Of a stretch of 64,000 bases of DNA, positions 47,396 through 60,683 are shown piece after piece. Where the stretch lies: contig OV884013.1 in assembly GCA_930367205.1 (NCBI GenBank), forward strand, positions 115,959,475 through 116,023,474. Reading direction: 5' to 3'. How positions within the stretch are numbered: position 1 is the stretch's first letter; the number at the start of each line of letters is the position of its first letter. The notes beneath the pieces are model-generated. The model saw nothing but the letters and a program-made list of their open reading frames with translations. It searched no databases and was not told the DNA's origin. The position numbers were made by a program, and so were the translations under genes. Source of the DNA: Acanthosoma haemorrhoidale. Its lineage: Eukaryota; Arthropoda; Insecta; Hemiptera; Acanthosomatidae.

Positions 47396-48499
47396 TGAGA
47401 ACTTAGTCTAATAATTGTCTTATATGTATTGCTATATTGCGTTTGATTATTTCGGTTTTTTTTATACAATTGTCCTGTCTTAAACTCAAATCCCTCATCA
47501 GCACGCCATTGACAGATGCACTGATATGCGAAAGAACGCTAAGATACCGGAGAACGAGTCACTAGTGTCAACAAGTAAGGAGATTAGCCTAGATCAGTGG
47601 CGGCCTTCACTGTATCCGCATTAGCCTAGTCTTCTGTCTTTGTCTACTGCGGAGGAGGAACAAAGTGTTCCCAGCATCCAGGGCTATCAATGGGGGAATG
47701 GATAATTACAATCAAAACATTATGTTATGATTACTATGGCATTTAAAATAATTAAACAAAATCATAAACAGGAGCTAAATAAAAGCGATATATAAGTAAG
47801 ACGGTAGATATATAGTATGTATATACACACAGCAACACTTACATACATAAGGAGAGAAAAGCAGTAGAAAGGAATAAGTAATGTATAGAATACTAATACA
47901 AATGAATTGAGTACAAGAAAAAAAACTGATGAATATTAGAATTATAGAAAAATAAAAATAGTAATCTAGAATTAAGAAAGTATCGCAGGCTGATTTTTTT
48001 AAATGTACAATTATTAGTCAACTATAAAATTATAACAGCGAGAGATCCAGTGATCACTTAATGACAAAGACAATACATAATTTAATTAATAACTAAAATT
48101 AAACTTAGAGAAACAGTTAATGGGGGGACTTAAAACAGTTTTCGACTTCAAGAAATTAATAGAACTGAAGAGGTATCGGCATGAGAAGAAGATCAAATTT
48201 TTTTCTATTTTGTGATTTCTGCATTTTATTTTATTTATTTATTTTTTTAAATAACTTGATTGTTTTGATAATGTAAATATATACGCTATGTGACAGCGAA
48301 ATACAGCAGATTGTCTCTATCTATCATGCAAGTGCACAGAAATTCTTTTACATTGTAGCGACCGCTAACTACATAAGATAAATCACCCTATACTCTATTT
48401 TATATATATTGTAAATTGGTTATAATATGTTGTAAATTAATTTAAAAAAATTTAAATAACATTACCAAACCATAAGTCATACCACTGTAAATATTGTAA
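47396..48499. other. No gene recognised
   Basis: AT-rich sequence with T-rich and A-rich runs; no repeat partner noticed. Confidence 0.45.
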
Positions 48500-49125
48500 A
48501 CAATAAAAGACGCAGCTGCAAAAAAACTAGTTAGAGGCTGCAAGGGTAGAGCCGGTAGCAAGCGACCCAGACCGAGGCCTGGGTCACTGCTGAGAACAAA
48601 GCACCACCGCAACTGCGGTATGATTGGCCACAATAACGCCTTACATCCTTGGCTACTGACGAGCCACCGCTGAATATAAGTAGGGCCAGAGTTTTTGCCT
48701 GTAAATCATTCTAACAACGGCTCTCTAACTGATGACTTGCGGCTGCACTGATGTTCAAGACTTGGCCTTCTCATTTATGAAAATCTCTCCATCTCTCTTT
48801 TTAACCTCGCTATGTTTTAGTCCGGCGTTGTCAGACCCCACACTCTCCTAGTGGGATTATCTGCCTTCGTCTCGCTAAAACTAGCACCTCCTTGGGGGAT
48901 ACCTCTCCCTCACCCTTTTTACCTAGTAGTGTCTTCCACGGCAATACAGTCTGTCTCTCTCCGGTTCACACTCGCCTTTGGGAACCGGCGGGTTTCGCCT
49001 ACCCTCAGATACCGAGTGTGAATTCGTGGTCATTCCAGGACCACATAAACTACCTACACTACCTATCCTATACCTCTTCTCCTGAACATAGTGCGTGGTC
49101 GGCACCCCTCTCGTGACGACCTGAT
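48500..49125 (+). mobile_element. LTR fragment 4
   Basis: gttttagtccggcgttgtca, gggattatctgccttcgtct and cctaccctcagataccgag match LTRs 1 and 2. The upstream part (tgattggccacaataacg, ctgaatataagtagggcc) looks like a diverged U3. Boundaries are approximate. Confidence 0.65.
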
Positions 49126-49279
49126 GTATATGTTTTGTCTTCAACCGATTCATCACCATACCTCAAACTGATAATAGTATACAAATGTATCCTAAGGCCC
49201 GAATGAAATAATAGTTGGACCACTTCTACAATTCCAGAATAGCATACTACCTGAAAAAAAGTGGTTCGTTTGTTTATTC

Positions 49280-49440
49280 ACTGAACCAGCTGACAAACCC
49301 GGTGTTAAACACCACGTAAATCCCACGTACCCCATAGAGAGAACTTAGGTTAAGTTTTAGTTTCCAACTTTGTTTTAAGTCTCCACTTTCGCTGTAAGCA
49401 TTCCTTAAGATGTAGTTAAGCGAATGTAAAATAGTTATTC
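49280..49440 (+). mobile_element. LINE-2-type tail fragment
   Basis: gctgacaaacccggtgtta and gttaagttttagttt match LINE-2 tails, but the element is short and diverged. Confidence 0.45.
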
Positions 49441-49994
49441 ATTGCCGCATTTCATTTGTATTCGATAAAATATTTATCAAGGTTAAAGAAAATATAATAT
49501 AAAAAAAATTAATTACATAAAAAAACAGAATTGACGCGACAAGTTATGTTTGTTATCTGTTCTAATCGATAATGATGCTGCTGATAGTGAAAATAAGAAA
49601 TGGTTGCAGACTATAATAAAAAAAAAAATTAATATCTCTTGATAACAACGTCTGGGAAAAATAAATGATTTAGGAGTCATCTTTATTTCGAGTCGACAGA
49701 TCACTGGTCACGCTACAATGACTATTAAACTACAATATTGTTTAATAAAGATTCAGTTACTGATTCATTGTTTGTTGGTCTTTCATAATACTTCCACGTT
49801 TAGTAAGTACTTCTTAAAGAGTTTACAATTTTAAACAGAACGGCAGGTGACTGTTCTCATTCACACTGGCTCAAGGCTAACTTACATAAACATTACGTAA
49901 ATCGTTGTTTCTCTAGCGCGTTGTTCAAATGCACAATTGTCATTTGGCAAACAAAATACTTACTATCAATATTTATCAGCCAAAGATAAAATAT

Positions 49995-50080
49995 GCTGGA
50001 AGTGGGTTACTGGAGTAGGAAGTAGAGTCACTGACTGGACAATGGACAAGGTTCAATTCCTGACCTCGGCAGGATCATTT
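49995..50080 (+). repeat. tRNA-like SINE fragment
   Basis: ggacaaggttcaattcctga contains a good B box (ggttcaattcc); upstream agtagagtcactgactgg is tRNA-like. It lies ~100 bp left of MITE-A copy 4. Confidence 0.35.
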
Positions 50081-50174
50081 TTATTATTGCCTAATAATGT
50101 ACAGCTGAAAGTGACTATGAAGGACCTGTTGTTTGTTCCATTGAAACGTTAATCTTTAGTAAAGATTAATCCAG

Positions 50175-50501
50175 AGTTTTATAATGCTAAGAACAAGTAG
50201 AAGCGGCTTGAGCAGAACTGTATACCTGCCTCGTGACTTCATGGAGGTCACTGATGGTACCTGCTATTTTTAAGTAAGCAACCGCATCCCTCCAAGACTT
50301 CCCTATTCCCAGAATCTTATCCTTTTCTTATACATATATGTCTCAGCTTTAGCCCCAGACCCCACTCGTCCCTAGACATTCCAGCCAGTATGTAGTAACA
50401 TAACTCTTAATATTTGTATATACCAGTGTTTTGCTTGTACTTAATAATAAAGCTTTTCTTTCTTTTCTTTTAAAAGACTCATCTACAAAGATTATTTAAC
50501 T
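50175..50501 (+). mobile_element. MITE-A copy 4 (327 bp)
   Basis: Clean termini AGTTTTATAATGCT and AGATTATTTAACT, with the shorter variant of the left region (aagaacaagtagaag). Flanks CAG and CCG match at two of three positions. Close to copy 1 in sequence. Confidence 0.68.
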
Positions 50502-51861
50502 CCGAACAAATTAATTGTGACATACATAAATTTCCAAGCTTTTAATGGTACAATAGTTTTTGCTGGGCCTTGCTGACAGGCAAATTGTTACTTCAGTCAG
50601 TTATTTTGTTTTGTTTTTCCTCCACTGTGTGTACGGGAAATTCACAGTTAATAATTATTATAAGTAATTCGGATAGATCATTTTAGCATGGATTTGCTCG
50701 TGCGAAAAGAGAAGAAAAAGAACTTTGTGTGGGTATGAAGCACTGTTAAGAGTTCAGATCTGCCAAGAATCTTAGTTTAAAGAATAACACTTACAGAACA
50801 CATAAATAATAAAAAAGCACATTTATAAAATTTTCAATTACTTTTATAAAGTTTTAGTCGAAAATAAGCTAATTCCGTACTCCCTGGTGTGGAGTTCCTG
50901 TTGGCAATCAAACTACAAACAAATTAAAATATTTAGCCCAAAATCCATGAGGATTAAAAACGAAATTCGCGCTATACAAGTATTTCTAAAATATTATCTT
51001 ACTTTTTTTGAACCCAATATTACAACATATCAACAATCTCAACAGAAACATTGTTCAGCGTACAATAATATGATACAATTGTTCACGGCTTAAGTTAAAG
51101 TTTCCTCAGGTCAATTGCTAAACATTTAAAGTAACCTCAAAAAATACAATGGAGTAGATATATCGAAAAGTTGATCCGGAAAATCTTCCCTGGATTGGCC
51201 GTTTTTTTTTTTAGCTCGGCTTAATGTTTCCAGTTAAAACAGGCAGTAACCCCCCACCCCTAGGATATCCTACTTTATAACAGATAGGGGATATAAAATT
51301 ATGCACCATAAAACCCTTCCATAAAGCCGACCTGCCGGCATCAACTATTCATTATAAGACTGGGGACTGCGGAACTAGGCGGGTTTGATGAGCCGGCACT
51401 AAACCATGTTGGCCCTTGGAGTATATTCAATACTAGATACTAAACCTGTGGGCCTCTGCTGCTTGGTTATGCGCGTGTGGAAGATATGCATTCCCTGAAT
51501 TATACATCTCTTAGGGGATGAGGGTATGGGGTATATCCCGCCTTGAGGGTATTCCTATGTATATTTATCCTGTGGAAGTAGAGGTAAGAGAGGCTAGATA
51601 CATACGGCAGGCAATTAGGGAAGAATGGTTCAACCGATTAATTACAAATAACGGTTTATCAGCATTCATTTACATTTACACACAGCTTTTAAAACACAAT
51701 ATACAAAAGCATAAATATTAAATATCAGGGGATCGGATTCAACATGTGACTATTGCAAACGGAAGTCGGCGTGCTCAAAGAAGAAAAACTATTCATGATT
51801 ATATTTAATAATTGTTCTTTTTGACATTGTGTCTGTGACGGAGGTCTAATTGTCCTAGTCC
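50502..51861. other. No gene recognised
   Basis: AT-rich, then a GC-richer block (51240-51600: aaagccgacctgccggcatc, aactaggcgggtttgatgag) without a convincing frame or partner repeat. Confidence 0.35.
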
Positions 51862-52662
51862 TGTTGACGGAGAGAGAGTTGAATAGTCTAAAACCTGGAA
51901 AATCACTTGGTGATGGGTCTTACTATTGAGCTGACTCCACAAGATCTTAGAAGGTGTGCCCCGAGAGTGCAATATGTTCAGGAGAAGAGGTACATGCTAG
52001 GTATTATAGGTAGTTTACGTGGTCTTGGAATGACTACGAGTTCACACTCGGTGTCTTAGGCGAAAACCGTCCGGATCCCAGAGGCGAGTGTGAACCGGAG
52101 AGAGGCAGTCTGGATCGCCGTGGGAGACGCTAATAGGTACATTTTTTAGGGCCCTAGAGACCATCATCTGCGTGGAAGGGATACCCTCCAAGGAGGTGCT
52201 AGTTTAAGCGAAGGCAGAGAATCCCACTAGGAAGGAGTGGGGCCTGACAACGCCGGACAATAACATAGCAAGCTTAGGAAAGAGAGGTGCTGAGGTAGTT
52301 AAATAAGAAAGCCATGGTTCGAGTAGAGCAGCAAGCGCCAGTGCAGAGAGAGAGAGAGAGCAGTGTTCACTTCAGGTGCCGGGTTACGAGAGTCTTAAAA
52401 AGCTCAGAAATTTTGTCTTATATAGGCAGGTCATTCCTACCTACAGCGAATGAGAGAGCTGTTTATTCCGGCCAATCATATGATCGTTTATTTTGGCCAA
52501 TCAGGGGCTACTACGCCCGCGTCGCTACTGAGCTCCAGCCATGTCCGGATCTCTCCATACATAACCCGATGATTTATTGATACAATATGGAAAAGTAGGC
52601 GGTTTTCTGGTCCAAGAAGAGGGTAATTTCTATTTATTCGTGGTGAAGAAGTTGGAACAACA
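51862..52662 (-). mobile_element. Solo LTR 5 (~800 bp), reversed
   Basis: The right end ggaacaaca is the complement of the LTR start (TGTTGTTCC). The TATA box appears reversed as cttatataggcaggtc (~52417-52432). The left end is diverged (tgttgacggagag). No clear target duplication, so the left limit is approximate. Confidence 0.7.
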
Positions 52663-54012
52663 TATTACAAAAACTGTCTAAATAAAAATGAATGCTAATA
52701 AACTTCATTTTTCATTTTTCGCTTGAATCATTGTTCCCCAACTTCCTTAAAAATGTGTGCAGCTCGAGGGTATATTAGTGACAAAGCTAGATCTATTTTG
52801 GCATACTCGTATATCGGTAAAACCAACAAATTTATAAAACAAATGGGCTCAACATGTGAGTATAGTTCAACATAGTATCAATGACTTCTAAACCAACAAT
52901 CAACATCTGTTTACTCCCATGATAAAAATAGCAGCATATCGCATACTATGCACGGCTTTGCGCAGATTACTATAGTGTAAATATTCATTCTTACAAAACA
53001 TAACCACAAACATAATTATAGTGTATTATTTTCATAATAAAGAGTGGTATTTACATCTTTCAAACTAGCACAATGACAAAAACAATAATATTAAAACAGC
53101 TATAAATGAAACGATATCATATATCAGTATATGAGGGCGGATAGTAATAAAAAATAAAAATGAAACTATAATTCCTACAAATAGCTATCAGAGCATACCA
53201 TAAAATCTCCTAGACCTAACATAGCAAATACTATTAGATATACTGTTTTATGTCTTCGCTGTATTGACGATTTAATACTTGGTATTTTGTCTGTTAAGGC
53301 TGAGTGATGAACGAGACTCTAGAAATAAAAAAAAAAGTGCTTTATAAATATGACATCCATAAAAGAGATAAAACCACTTTACTGGTCATTTTAAAGATTA
53401 TTTATCAATTATTGTTATAAAATGAATAATGACTTAAGTGGGACAGAAACAATGGCCGGTGATACAGACGAATGGAATGCGGTCCACAGGTATCTTAGGT
53501 CACACGTCACCTGTCGAACGGCTGTGAGGCTGGTCATATTTATTCCATGTGGCAGCAAGGTAATTATCTCATTTACACTAAGGTAATTACTGTTTATTCC
53601 TACAATACTTGAGCGATAGTTAGTCTAAGTACAGGCCGGAGTTGTGGTCTACTTAATGACGCAATCACAGCTCCGCAGATGTTAGTAAACAGGGAAGAAG
53701 ACAATATTGTAGATAACAATAGTATTTAGGAATAAAGAATATGACCTACAGCCTATTATAGAGTTCCTTCGGGCTTCTCTAAGCCGCAGGCTCACTTTCA
53801 CACTACATATAAACCAAATGCCCCCCCCCTTTCATAGCCCTTTTAAATTTTCAGATAATTATAGATCCTCAGGCGAATCTATTTACAAATTATTTTTGTA
53901 TTTTCTGTAGCATCACTACATTATATACAGGTTTTGTTATTTTATAAAAATTATATAATGAATAAACAATAATGATATACATTATACGTGACTGGACTAA
54001 ACTGACTAATAA
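52663..54012. other. No gene recognised
   Basis: AT-rich except for 53450-53700, which is more balanced in composition but has no coding frame; poly-C at ~53821-53829. Confidence 0.4.
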
Positions 54013-54188
54013 AGGTGATGGGGCTCACCTTTTTGATCATCCTTAAAACTAACTTACATATTAATTCTTAACCTAATTTTTCCCAGACAGTCTGTTGCCA
54101 TCGATGCGGGAGGGGTGGTGGGGTCATAGAGTTAAACACTGGGTTGGTTAGGGGCTGCAACGAGTCAAAAAACTTGATGTGTCTCCGG
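54013..54188 (-). mobile_element. LINE-2b 3' fragment
   Basis: ggtgatggggctcacctttt, cagacagtctgttgccatcg, then gggctgcaacgagtcaaaaa: reversed relative of 31098-31291 and 12013-12240. Confidence 0.6.
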
Positions 54189-55472
54189 AATAAACCAAAT
54201 ATGAACAATATATCCTTTTGTCTTTAATCAATAGAAACTTAATACCCACAATAAAATACTCATATACAATTTATTAATAATATTACAAGTTCATATTACG
54301 CAGGAGCAAGTAGGAACTCATCCAATACCAATATCACCGAATTTAAAATAATTCAAAATAAGTTTTTAACTTTAATATTTTGACAAAGCAAGGTACGCTA
54401 CAATAGTTAAGTTGCACGAACCCGTTACTTCTTACATACATGAATCACTAAAAATAAGGGCTTAGGGTATAATATATTATAAAGAAATGTATTTTGAGTA
54501 GCATTTAGGGTTTTATTTATTTTTGTCATTGCGTTTTTTTAAATTATATTTTATCCTTAATATTGGAAACAAAGTGAAAAAATTTGAAAAAGGTGAGAAC
54601 CAATAGACACCAATTATGTTTCACCCGGCTGAAATTATTACAAAATAAATGTTATATCTATTTTCTACTATGGTTGCTAAGGTCCATTTGATGTTCTGAT
54701 CCCCACCTCTCATATTTTAGAATGTATTTGTAAGAAAGTAACGCGAAAATGTATTCAAAGATATTCCTGAAAAAAATGTACTGCTAGCTATTAAAAACAA
54801 AACGGCTCCACTCTCCTCCGATAGAATGTAGGTTTTCGGTTTTTAATGAATCCATGAATCCACTTTTTGTTTTTGAATAAAAAAGAGTAATTCTCAGCGA
54901 CTGAAAAAAATTAAAAAATACAGAGGTGTTATGATTAAAAAGAAGAATTTAAGCAATTCTCCCAACGGCTATTGTTAGCCTTTTATATACCTTTCTGTTA
55001 ATTAATTTAAATTGTATATTTCTTACAAATACAGTTGAGATTATAATTGATATAAAACAGATTTAGTCTGTAAACATTAAAAGACAAATATATCTTCTAT
55101 CACAGAGTCTCCCAGTAATGAAACAACTAGACAGAAAATAAATTACTAACTATTGCTTTAGGACAGATATTATGAAAATAGTGAGACCAAACTCATAAAT
55201 CTGTGGCGGTCTTCAAAAAGTAGATAAGTGGAGTTATGTGACAAATTAGTGTAGGTCTCTTTTGTTGTGGTTTATGTCGGGTTAAATCATTTAAACATGG
55301 TTCCGTTCCACAAGGAAGAATTTCTAATGTGAAGTTTAAGGTAGCTTCATTTTGTTCATTTAATTTCTATAGGATTGTTTTTTTTTAATTTATATTTTTT
55401 CCTATATTAAAATTTATAATGTACCTCATCCATAACCAATATCAATTATGTTTGCCTTTTGTTTTTAGGCTA
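54189..55472. other. No gene recognised
   Basis: AT-rich DNA, no feature. Confidence 0.5.
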
Positions 55473-56202
55473 TTGGGTTGGGAAGAAAGTGATTTCGGTT
55501 TGCACCAGTAGATAGCGTTATGTTTGTTTCGTTATTCTTTTGTCAATGTTAGAATTTCTTTTCTTTTGAGATTTGGTAGTCGATACCTTTAGGTCGCTAT
55601 AAAAACAAATTCCGTGTAATTTTGTTTACAACTGTCAGTTTTAACATGGAGACGAAAAATAAGCATTTTCGACACATTTTACTTTTTTATTTTCATAAAG
55701 GCAAGAAAGCGGTTGAGGCTCACAAAGAGATATGTGAAGTTTATGGTGTCGATTGTTTAACAGAACGCACGCGCCAGAATTATAGGTCGACCTTCTCAAG
55801 TTAATGATGACAAAATGAAAGCCATAATTGCCATAATCCACCACGACACTGCGAGGCCTCGCACATCTTTAGCAACACGTACGAAACTATGGGAGCTTGG
55901 TTAGGATGTGATGTCGCATCCCCCATACAGCCCAGGCCTTGCACCATCGGATTATCATTTATTTCGAAGTTTACAAAACTTCTTAAATAGTAAACATTTC
56001 AGTAATAACGATTACCACAAATCGCACTTGGTTGAGTTTTTTACTGATAAGGACAAGAAGTTCTATGAGCGCAGGATCATGAAGTTACCACAAAGGTGGC
56101 AAAAGGTCATCAAACAGAACAGAAGATATTTGACTGATTAAAGTTCATTTTTTGTATAGAAAAAATAGTTTGATTTCACACTAAAAAACACTGCTAACCT
56201 AT
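55473..56202 (+). mobile_element. Mariner (copy 2), deleted
   Basis: Starts TA-ttgggttgggaagaaagtga. The N-terminal ORF (MFTTVSFNMETKNKHFRHI region) truncates after CEVYGVDCLTERT. The 3' part keeps PPYSPGLAPSDYHLFRSLQ, the third-aspartate motif. About half the transposase is missing. The right terminus is degraded. It supplies the empty site for LTR 2. Confidence 0.82.
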
Positions 56203-56913
56203 TTGATGCATTGGATGTCAGTATAATTTATACTTGTTAGTATGCCTGTTTAGACCGATGAAAGAAAGATTTGGGATTTTTATCACACCGGTACCTAATA
56301 ATAAGACCTCACAACTGATGGCAATTTTCGACTTTAATTTGTGAAAAATAAAAACGAATTCGATAATAAATAGCTAATATCTATTTTTCATGGAACCATG
56401 AGCTAAATAAGAAGCATAATAAAATGGCCATTGGCTCAAGCTGCTGGAGATATTCTCAGATGAAATTCTCCCTTTTGCCCAGCTAGGTAATCAGTGAGAA
56501 CTCGTTCAAAGTAGCCTGCACTTCTCATCTCTACATTCTCTACAGTCTGCCATTCCTGGTGCCTTCATCTTTATCTACTATCTCAACCTTGCCCCACTTT
56601 CCACAGACGTCTTTAGGGCATTATCTTTATAGTCTCCTGTTCCATTTCTACTTCTAGTCTCAGGTAATGGTTTATTTAAATTTTATCTTTATCTATTGTA
56701 GTGTTCAGTTTTAATCCGCGGATCAATAGCTTCGCCATTCTTATCCTCATTATACATAGACAGATTTTTATAGAGAAAAAATAATAATCAATTTTGACAA
56801 TTAAAAGGGAAATATCTCAGGCCAAAGAAACATGACGCAAAATAAAGTGTTAACCACTTCAATATTCCAGGGAATAAATTCGTAGATGGAACACATTATA
56901 AAAATAGAGAACA

Positions 56914-57450
56914 ACATTAATTTAAGAGAAATACTTAAAATAAATACATACAAGATAAATAAATAATAGGCAAAAATCTGGATATTTGCCTAATAGTATA
57001 AATAATTAAATAACTGCCAAGCTGGAAGGGGCTGTCATAAATAAATATGAGGGTTTTGAAGGTACGTGAGGACATGGCGGATATTAGGAGGGAGGGAATT
57101 CCAGGATCGGTAAAGCGAGAAAGAAAGGAACGGTCGAACCCTACAGTTTAGTGGGAAAAATCACAAAGCTCACATATTCCTGGCTTAAACTAAGGATTTG
57201 AACTGTAGATTATTGTGTATACATATCTGAGTGTAGGGTTTGTTAAAAGCATGAAAAAACAACATATTTCAGCAACTTTTTTGACGATAAGTTACAGAAA
57301 GGGTATTAATTTCAGAGAAATCTTTAAAATTAATACATACAAGATAAATAAATAATAGTCAAAAATAGGGAAGGTGCTGAACATCTGGACATTTGCTAGT
57401 ATAAATAATCAAATAACTGTCAAGCTGGAAGGGCCTATCAGAAATATGAG
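56914..57450 (+). repeat. Pair of ~140-bp direct repeats (56914-57050, 57304-57450)
   Basis: Both contain tacatacaagataaataaat, aatagtcaaaaat-type and taactgycaagctggaagg sequences in the same order, ~390 bp apart. The second has a ~20-bp insertion. No coding potential; likely a local duplication. Confidence 0.65.
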
Positions 57451-57526
57451 TAATATAAATTACGTGTTAATATATAACCTTATTATGACCGACTGTGAGT
57501 TTCATTGTTAGCTGTGAATATATACA

Positions 57527-57652
57527 CAGGTGGTCTGAAAAGTTTCCAACCTCAACATGAAGATGATAATAAAATAAATAAAAGCTAGTAAAATAAAAGC
57601 TTAAAAGCTAAAATAAAAGCTTTGTTAGGTCGGAAACTTTTCAGACCACCCT
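57527..57652. mobile_element. MITE-C: 126-bp mariner-type mini-element
   Basis: Ends ggtggtctgaaaagtttcc and ggaaacttttcagaccacc are inverted, 19 bp perfect, with TA just outside the right end and close to the left end. The middle is an AT-rich array of taaaataaaagct units. Confidence 0.75.
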
Positions 57653-57817
57653 TAAATGATTAGAATAGTTAGTTTCCTACAATTCAATAACTAATAATTA
57701 CCCTTTTACGTTGTATCTGGAACTTCGTTACAAATAGCGGTCCTGTATAATATCATTTCATTCTACCAACTGTTACATATTTATATCATGCCAATCATTA
57801 GATTTAATTTTGTCAAC

Positions 57818-58163
57818 AGTTATATAAAGCTAAGAATATTGTATTCCTAATATTATATATAAGCCCTTAAAAGCTCCTTCTAGTGTATACCTGCCTCGGG
57901 ACTTCATGGAAGTCACTGATATTTTTAAGTAAGCAACCGCATCACTCCCAATTCCCGGAACTACCCTTCTCTTATATCTCATATATTCATTACATATCTT
58001 ACATATGTGTCTCAGCTTTAGTACCACTCGTTCCCCAACACCCAACCCAGTATGTAGTAACATAACTCTTACTATTTGTATATACCAATTTTGCTTGCAC
58101 TTCATAATAAAGCTTTTCTTTCTTTTATTTTAAAATACTCTCCTCTACAAAGATTATTTAGCT
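57818..58163 (+). mobile_element. MITE-A copy 5, TSD AAC
   Basis: Ends AGTTATATAAAGCT and AGATTATTTAGCT, flanked by AAC on both sides (57815-57817 and 58164-58166). The middle is more diverged than in other copies. Confidence 0.66.
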
Positions 58164-59013
58164 AACGTCTACTTTATTTTCTTGTTCCAGAAGCACAAAG
58201 CATTAATACCCTTTCTGTAACTTCAGCCTCATCATCAAAAAATTCGCTGAAATATGTTGTTTTTTTTTATGCTTTTTCCAATCCCTACACTGAGGTATGT
58301 ATATAAAATATTCTACTTTATTTGCTTGATACAGATATACACAGTACTTTGTCTCATAACGACTTTACAACATGTAATATAATAATTTATATTGAATATT
58401 TATTAGTATCGAGATGATAAAGTAACTGGCCCGAAGACGTTGGGAGAATCTTATTCCATGTGGCGTTCGTTAGTGACTAGGAACGATTAACACCGATATT
58501 AGTTTCCAAGTACATCTTTACATAAATGCGACTACATTTATAATAGACATAATCATCAAAATACTAACATAATTTCGGCCTCTGTCCTTCCTGTATGAGA
58601 AAAAAAATTACATAACATCATTGAGAAGTGCCGATTGAGGACATGAGGAGATAATGATAAGGACGAATCGTATCAGTGAATTTTACGCAAATGATGTTGG
58701 AAACATTTTGGTAAATCATGCAGCAGGATAAACAAGCATACATATCTTTGGCAATAATTGCAACTGTCATTATGGATGTTTGATATTATTCAAAATCAAA
58801 AAAATCTTAGCTGTTCGCCAGTCTATATGTCCTGGTAATAAACAATTGTAAGCACACCTCCTATTTGAGTTAGAAACTAGCTATCATGATGATCCTAGTT
58901 CTATTGGAATAGTCCATTACTCCGATTATTAATATGTACTTCTTCTTCTGTTTTTAAACTATAGTAAAATAAGACATTGAAATCCCGTGGGGAACTTGAA
59001 CATAATAAAGTAT
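58164..59013. other. No gene recognised
   Basis: AT-rich flank of MITE-A copy 5 and of the LINE-1 insertion. Confidence 0.5.
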
Positions 59014-59026
59014 TTATTGATACTGG

Positions 59027-60683
59027 GGTCCTGGGCGGCTTCGGATGGGGATAGGTCGGAGGAATTTGCTCTGCATCTTACCCATACTTTCACACCTAAC
59101 CTTTCTCATCAAAGCCATACTCACAGCACAACTGTGGAAGATTTCCTCACTTCACCTATTCCTCTCTCTCTTCCACCAAAAGCCGTTAATCCCTCTGAGG
59201 TCAAATACCTTCTGAAAAACTTACCTTACAGAAAATCCCCTGGATATGATCTCCTAACTCCTCAAATTCTCAAACAACTTCCTCCTAAAGCCATAACCTT
59301 CCTAACCTACATATATAATTGCATTATCCGAACGACATACTTTCCTCTCCTCTGGAAACATTTCATTATTGTCCTATTCGCCAAACCCGGTAAACCACCC
59401 AATGACGCCTCATCTTACCGTCCAATAAGCCTACTCCCTATCCTCTCAAAAATATTTGAGAAACTTCTACTAAAACGTCTACTTCCAATTATTGAATCCA
59501 AAAACCTTTTTCCTACACACCAGTTTGGTTTCCGCCAACGGCATTCCACTGCTCAACAAGGCCTTCGCGTTGTTGATCACATCTCCTCAGCCCTTGAAAC
59601 CAAACAGTATTGCACTGCTGCCTTTCTTGATATAGCTCAAGCTTTTGACAGGGTTTGGCACGCAGGTTTACTCTACAAGCTCAAAAGATATTTACCACAG
59701 ACCCTTTTCCTAATCCTACAGTCCTACCTTTCAAACCGCTTCTTCCAAGTCCGCTGTGGTTTAGAATATTCAAACTACTATCCTATAAATGCAGGAGTTC
59801 CACAGGGCAGTGTCCTGGGCCCCATCCTCTACAACCTATACACCACTGATGTCCCCTCTACTCTCAATACCTTCTTGGCCACATTTGCAGATGACACTGC
59901 AGTCTTGTCATCTAACCCAGACCCCGACATAGCATCCCATAACCTTCAAAAACACCTTGACGAGATTGAGTATTGGTGCAACCAATGGCGGATCAAAGTT
60001 AATGAAGCAAAATGTTCCCACATTACCTTCACCCTTTGTCGCAAGTCTTGTCCACTAGTTTATTTTAATTCTATTCCTCTCCCTGTATCCGAGACAGTAC
60101 GGTATTTAGGCTTCCATCTCGATAAACGACTGACCTGGAATCCACATGAACATCTCTCAATAGAAAATAAACTACTAATCTACAAAGTTATACTTAAACC
60201 AATCTGGACATACGGAATAGAGCTATGTGGGACAGCAAAAAAGTCGAACATCAAGCGTATCCAATCCTTTCAATCAAAAGTCCTGAGAACAATAGTAAAT
60301 GCCCCTTATTATGTCAGCAACATAACCCTTCATAACGACCTTAATATACCCTACATTCTAGAACTCATCCCTTCCAAGTTTACGAAATTCCACAGTAGCC
60401 TTTCCAACCACCCTAATCCTGTAGCACAGTCACTGCACTGCGTCACTCATCCCTATAATCCTCCTCGGAGACTGAAACGGCAGTGGCCTCGTGACCTGCT
60501 ATAATCAAGTGACAGTGGGAGTCCTGGCAATGGCCAGTTTCTCCAATCATGTCCTGAATGAATGAGCGAGTGAATGACGAAATGTAAATATGGTATGAAT
60601 GATCGCATATCTTAATTACTTATTGCCTAGTAAGGCAGATTGTAATTTTAGCACAATAAAGGAATTTTATTATTATTATTATA
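59027..60683 (+). mobile_element. LINE-1 copy, 5'-truncated, with 13-bp TSD
   Basis: Flanked by ttattgatactgg at 59014-59026 and 60684-60696. Begins at the equivalent of 6349 in the longer copy and ends with caataaaggaattt and an (ATT)n tail. The 3' UTR has a ~150-bp deletion. Nucleotide identity to 5107-8206 is very high by eye (few changes per 100 bp), so both copies are recent. Confidence 0.92.
59029..60504 (+). pseudogene. LINE-1 RT domain, open but truncated
   Basis: RT and C-terminal region with all core motifs (SYRPISLLP, AFLDIAQAFDRVW, GVPQGSVLGP, FADDTAV) and no stop. It lacks the endonuclease, and an in-frame ~24-codon deletion (after TWNPH, before HLSIENK) removes part of the thumb. 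The open frame extends 14 codons into host DNA to a GTG, which is chance. WGTAKK is CGTAKK here. Confidence 0.88.

Noticed and set aside
58987..59028. First 14 codons of the long RT frame at 58987-60504 as a true gene start
   Set aside because: They lie in host DNA and the target duplication before the LINE-1 junction at 59027, and the first codon is GTG. The frame extension is chance.
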